From positions 1-7,911 of the forward strand of contig CANFNO010000106.1 of the NCBI GenBank assembly GCA_947447845.1: a stretch of DNA of 7,911 nt. The letters run 5' to 3'. The position numbers and the translations under genes were made by a program. The notes beneath the pieces are model-generated. The model saw nothing but the letters and a program-made list of their open reading frames with translations. It had not been told where the DNA came from and searched no databases. Source of the DNA: Burkholderiales bacterium (GTDB lineage: Bacteria; Pseudomonadota; Gammaproteobacteria; Burkholderiales; Burkholderiaceae). Position 1 is the first letter of the stretch. Every line of letters begins with the position of its first letter. Of the stretch, positions 5,895 to 7,911 are shown piece after piece.

Positions 5895-7911
5895 GCAGCC
5901 TGTCCAATTCACCGACCTCGGCAGCGGCATCGACATCGACTTCGAGCTTGACTCACACAGCAGCCGCCGACACCAGCCAGGTGTTGCACGCCGAAACCTT
6001 CGACCTCTGGGGCAGCCGCCTGATCGAGGCCAGCGCCGGTACCGGCAAGACCTGGACCATCGCCGCCCTGTACGTTCGCCTGGTGCTGGGCCACGGTGCA
6101 GCGCATGGCTTTGAGCGGCCGTTGCGCCCCGCTGAAATTCTGGTGATGACCTTCACCCGCGCAGCCACCCGGGAGTTATCCGACCGGATTCGCGAGCGCC
6201 TGCTGATGGCCGCACAGTGGTTTCGCGGCCAGCAGCCCACCGGCGCTGTCGACCCCTTTCTGCACGCGCTTATGGCGGATTACCCAGTCGGCCCTGCACG
6301 CGACCATGCCGCGTGGCTGCTGTCGCTGGCCGCCGAGGGCATGGACGATGCGGCCGTGCACACCATCGACGCCTGGTGTCAGCGCATGCTCAAGGAGCAC
6401 GCTTTTGACAGCGGCTGCCTGTTTGACGAAGAGTTGGTAGCCGACGAAGAAGCCATGCGCCTGGAGGCGGTGCAGGACTACTGGCGCCAGTCCTGCTACC
6501 CCTTGGCGCAAGAGCAGTTGAACCAGGTTTTAGCCGTATGGCGCGACATCGACGCGCTGGTCAAAGACATGAAGGACCTGCTGGGCCAGGGCATCGCGCG
6601 GCAGGCTGGTGCCGCCACACTGGAGCAGCTCCTGAGCCAGGCCCTGTCAGAGCGCAAGCTGGCGCTGGACAACATCAAAAGCGGCTGGGCCCAACGCGCC
6701 GCGTCCATGCAAGACTGGCTGGATGCGCAGTTGGCCGTCAAAAACCATGGCTGGGACGGGCGCAAGCTCAGTTCCAAGCACTACACCGGCTGGCTCAACA
6801 CCCTGGCAGGCTGGGCCGATGGGACGCTGGACACAGAGATCCCTGACCTCAAAACCGGATGGCAGCGCTTCACGCCCGACGGCATGCAAGAAGCGCGCAA
6901 ACCCGACGCAGCACCCATCACACTGCCCGCAGAGTTCGCCGCCTTCGCGCAACTCCAACCCGCGCTGAACAAGCTGCCAACGGTATCCGGGGCCTTGCGT
7001 CGCCACGCCGCCGCCCAAGTGGCACAGCGCCTGCTGCAGCTCAAGCGCCAGAGCGGCAGCTTTGGTTTTGCCGACATGCTGACCCGCCTGAACACCGCGC
7101 TGGCCAGCGACAACGGTGCGCGCCTGCGCGAGCGCATCCTGGCGCAATACCCGGTCGCGTTGATTGACGAGTTTCAGGACACTTCGCCCCTGCAGTACCT
7201 GATCTTTGACCGCGTCTACCGCACCCAGGCCAACGACCAGCACAGCGCGCTGATCCTGATTGGCGACCCCAAGCAATCCATCTACGGCTTTCGGGGGGCC
7301 GACATTTACAGCTACCTGCAGGCGCGCCGGGCAACTGCCGGGCGCCACTATGTGCTGGAGACCAACTTCCGATCCACCGCGGCCCTGGTCGGCGTGGTGA
7401 ACCACTGGTTTGCTCAGGCCGACGCGGCGCGCAGCGAGGGCGCGTTCATGTACCGCCAGGGCGCAGACAACCCCCTGCCCTTTGTGACCGTGCGCGCCAA
7501 CGACCGCAAGGAAAAATTGATTACGTCCACCGGTCCCCTGCCCGCCATGACGCTGGTGCATGACCTTGACATCATCAATTCCGAAGGCATGCGCAAACGC
7601 TTTGGCGCGCGCTGCGCCGAGCAGATCGCCACTTGGCTGAACGACGCCCAAGCCGGTTTCGCGCAGGACGGGCAGCCGCACAAGCGCCTGCGCCCGGCCG
7701 ACATTGCCATCCTGGTGCGCACCGGCAAAGAGGCAGAGGCCGTGCGGCGCGAACTCGCACGGCGCGCGATTGCCTCGGTGTATCTGTCGGACAAAGATTC
7801 GGTGTTTGGAAGCCCGGTCGCCCACGACTTGGTGCACTGGTTGCGCGCCGTGGCAGCACCCCAAGACGTGCGCCTGGTGCGCGCCGGGTTGGCCACGCGC
7901 ACGATCGGCCT
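5891..7911 (+). CDS. recB: RecB, exodeoxyribonuclease V beta subunit, 3'-partial
   Basis: SF1 helicase and nuclease subunit of RecBCD. The reading frame is open from the ATG at 5891 to the right edge: 673 complete codons of an expected roughly 1200, with no stop or frameshift. Visible motifs are Walker A E46-ASAGTGKT54 (K53), motif Ia LVMTFTRAATREL (84-96), VHTIDAWCQRML (156-167), a GFADML segment just before the second ATPase half, Walker B/motif II LIDEFQDTSP (424-433), motif III LIGDPKQSIYGFRGAD (456-471) and motif IV ETNFRST (490-496). A later SVYLSDKDSVF segment matches E. coli RecB SVYLSNRDSVF. The last visible residues correspond to the E. coli region before motifs V/VI; the C-terminal RecB nuclease domain is outside the window. 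The first ~30 residues are Ser/Thr/Ala-rich and place the Walker lysine at 53, against 29 in E. coli. Start and recC stop share ATGA, so translation is likely coupled. Confidence 0.96.
   Translation, partial: MSSLSNSPTSAAASTSTSSLTHTAAADTSQVLHAETFDLWGSRLIEASAGTGKTWTIAALYVRLVLGHGAAHGFERPLRPAEILVMTFTRAATRELSDRIRERLLMAAQWFRGQQPTGAVDPFLHALMADYPVGPARDHAAWLLSLAAEGMDDAAVHTIDAWCQRMLKEHAFDSGCLFDEELVADEEAMRLEAVQDYWRQSCYPLAQEQLNQVLAVWRDIDALVKDMKDLLGQGIARQAGAATLEQLLSQALSERKLALDNIKSGWAQRAASMQDWLDAQLAVKNHGWDGRKLSSKHYTGWLNTLAGWADGTLDTEIPDLKTGWQRFTPDGMQEARKPDAAPITLPAEFAAFAQLQPALNKLPTVSGALRRHAAAQVAQRLLQLKRQSGSFGFADMLTRLNTALASDNGARLRERILAQYPVALIDEFQDTSPLQYLIFDRVYRTQANDQHSALILIGDPKQSIYGFRGADIYSYLQARRATAGRHYVLETNFRSTAALVGVVNHWFAQADAARSEGAFMYRQGADNPLPFVTVRANDRKEKLITSTGPLPAMTLVHDLDIINSEGMRKRFGARCAEQIATWLNDAQAGFAQDGQPHKRLRPADIAILVRTGKEAEAVRRELARRAIASVYLSDKDSVFGSPVAHDLVHWLRAVAAPQDVRLVRAGLATRTIG

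Noticed and set aside
6647..7864. Minus-strand 405-codon open frame
   Set aside because: Antisense to recB helicase motifs II-IV, which are strongly conserved; no domain recognised in it.
1..7911. CRISPR array, tRNA, rRNA, insertion sequence or anti-phage island
   Set aside because: No spaced direct repeats, tRNA-like cloverleaf, transposase motifs or terminal inverted repeats were seen; apart from RecBCD no defence-type gene is present.

Overview
The window looks like chromosomal DNA from a GC-rich betaproteobacterium, most likely a Burkholderiales/Comamonadaceae-type organism. I base this on the high-GC codon use, the recC-recB order with a 4-nt overlap, and RecC/RecB sequences that align clearly, but not closely, with the E. 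coli proteins as I remember them. The genus is an inference; no search was run.

Layout. (1) Positions 2-535 (+): the 3' part of a gene whose frame is open to the left edge. It encodes a small protein with a PD-(D/E)XK-type core (P-D ... E-x-K) that resembles MmcB-family DNA-repair proteins. (2) Positions 550-2046 (-): a convergent gene only 14 bp away. It encodes a 498-residue membrane protein with an N-terminal GRDP-like (DUF1399-type) region, a TIGR04222-type cytoplasmic region flanked by membrane segments, and a C-terminal tail made almost only of Gly and Cys. Its start is fixed by a perfect AGGAGG box. Its base composition is visibly lower in GC than its neighbours. (3) Positions 2047-2369: a gene-free divergent spacer holding a 16-bp near-perfect dyad (GTGTGGG-TT-CCCACAC) and some weak direct repeats. 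(4) Positions 2370-5894 (+): complete recC. (5) Positions 5891-7911 (+): the first 673 codons of recB, overlapping the recC stop by ATGA and running off the right edge. It contains helicase motifs I, Ia, II, III and IV; the remaining helicase motifs and the nuclease domain lie outside the window.

How they work together. RecC and RecB are two of the three subunits of exodeoxyribonuclease V (RecBCD), which processes double-strand ends for recombination and degrades foreign linear DNA. recD would be expected downstream of recB but is not visible. The MmcB-like gene may also act in DNA repair, but nothing in the sequence links it to the recCB operon: the membrane-protein gene lies between them on the other strand. 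The least understood item is that membrane protein, which joins three uncommon parts and has no assigned function. RecC keeps most residues reported to contact Chi in E. coli but differs at two of them.
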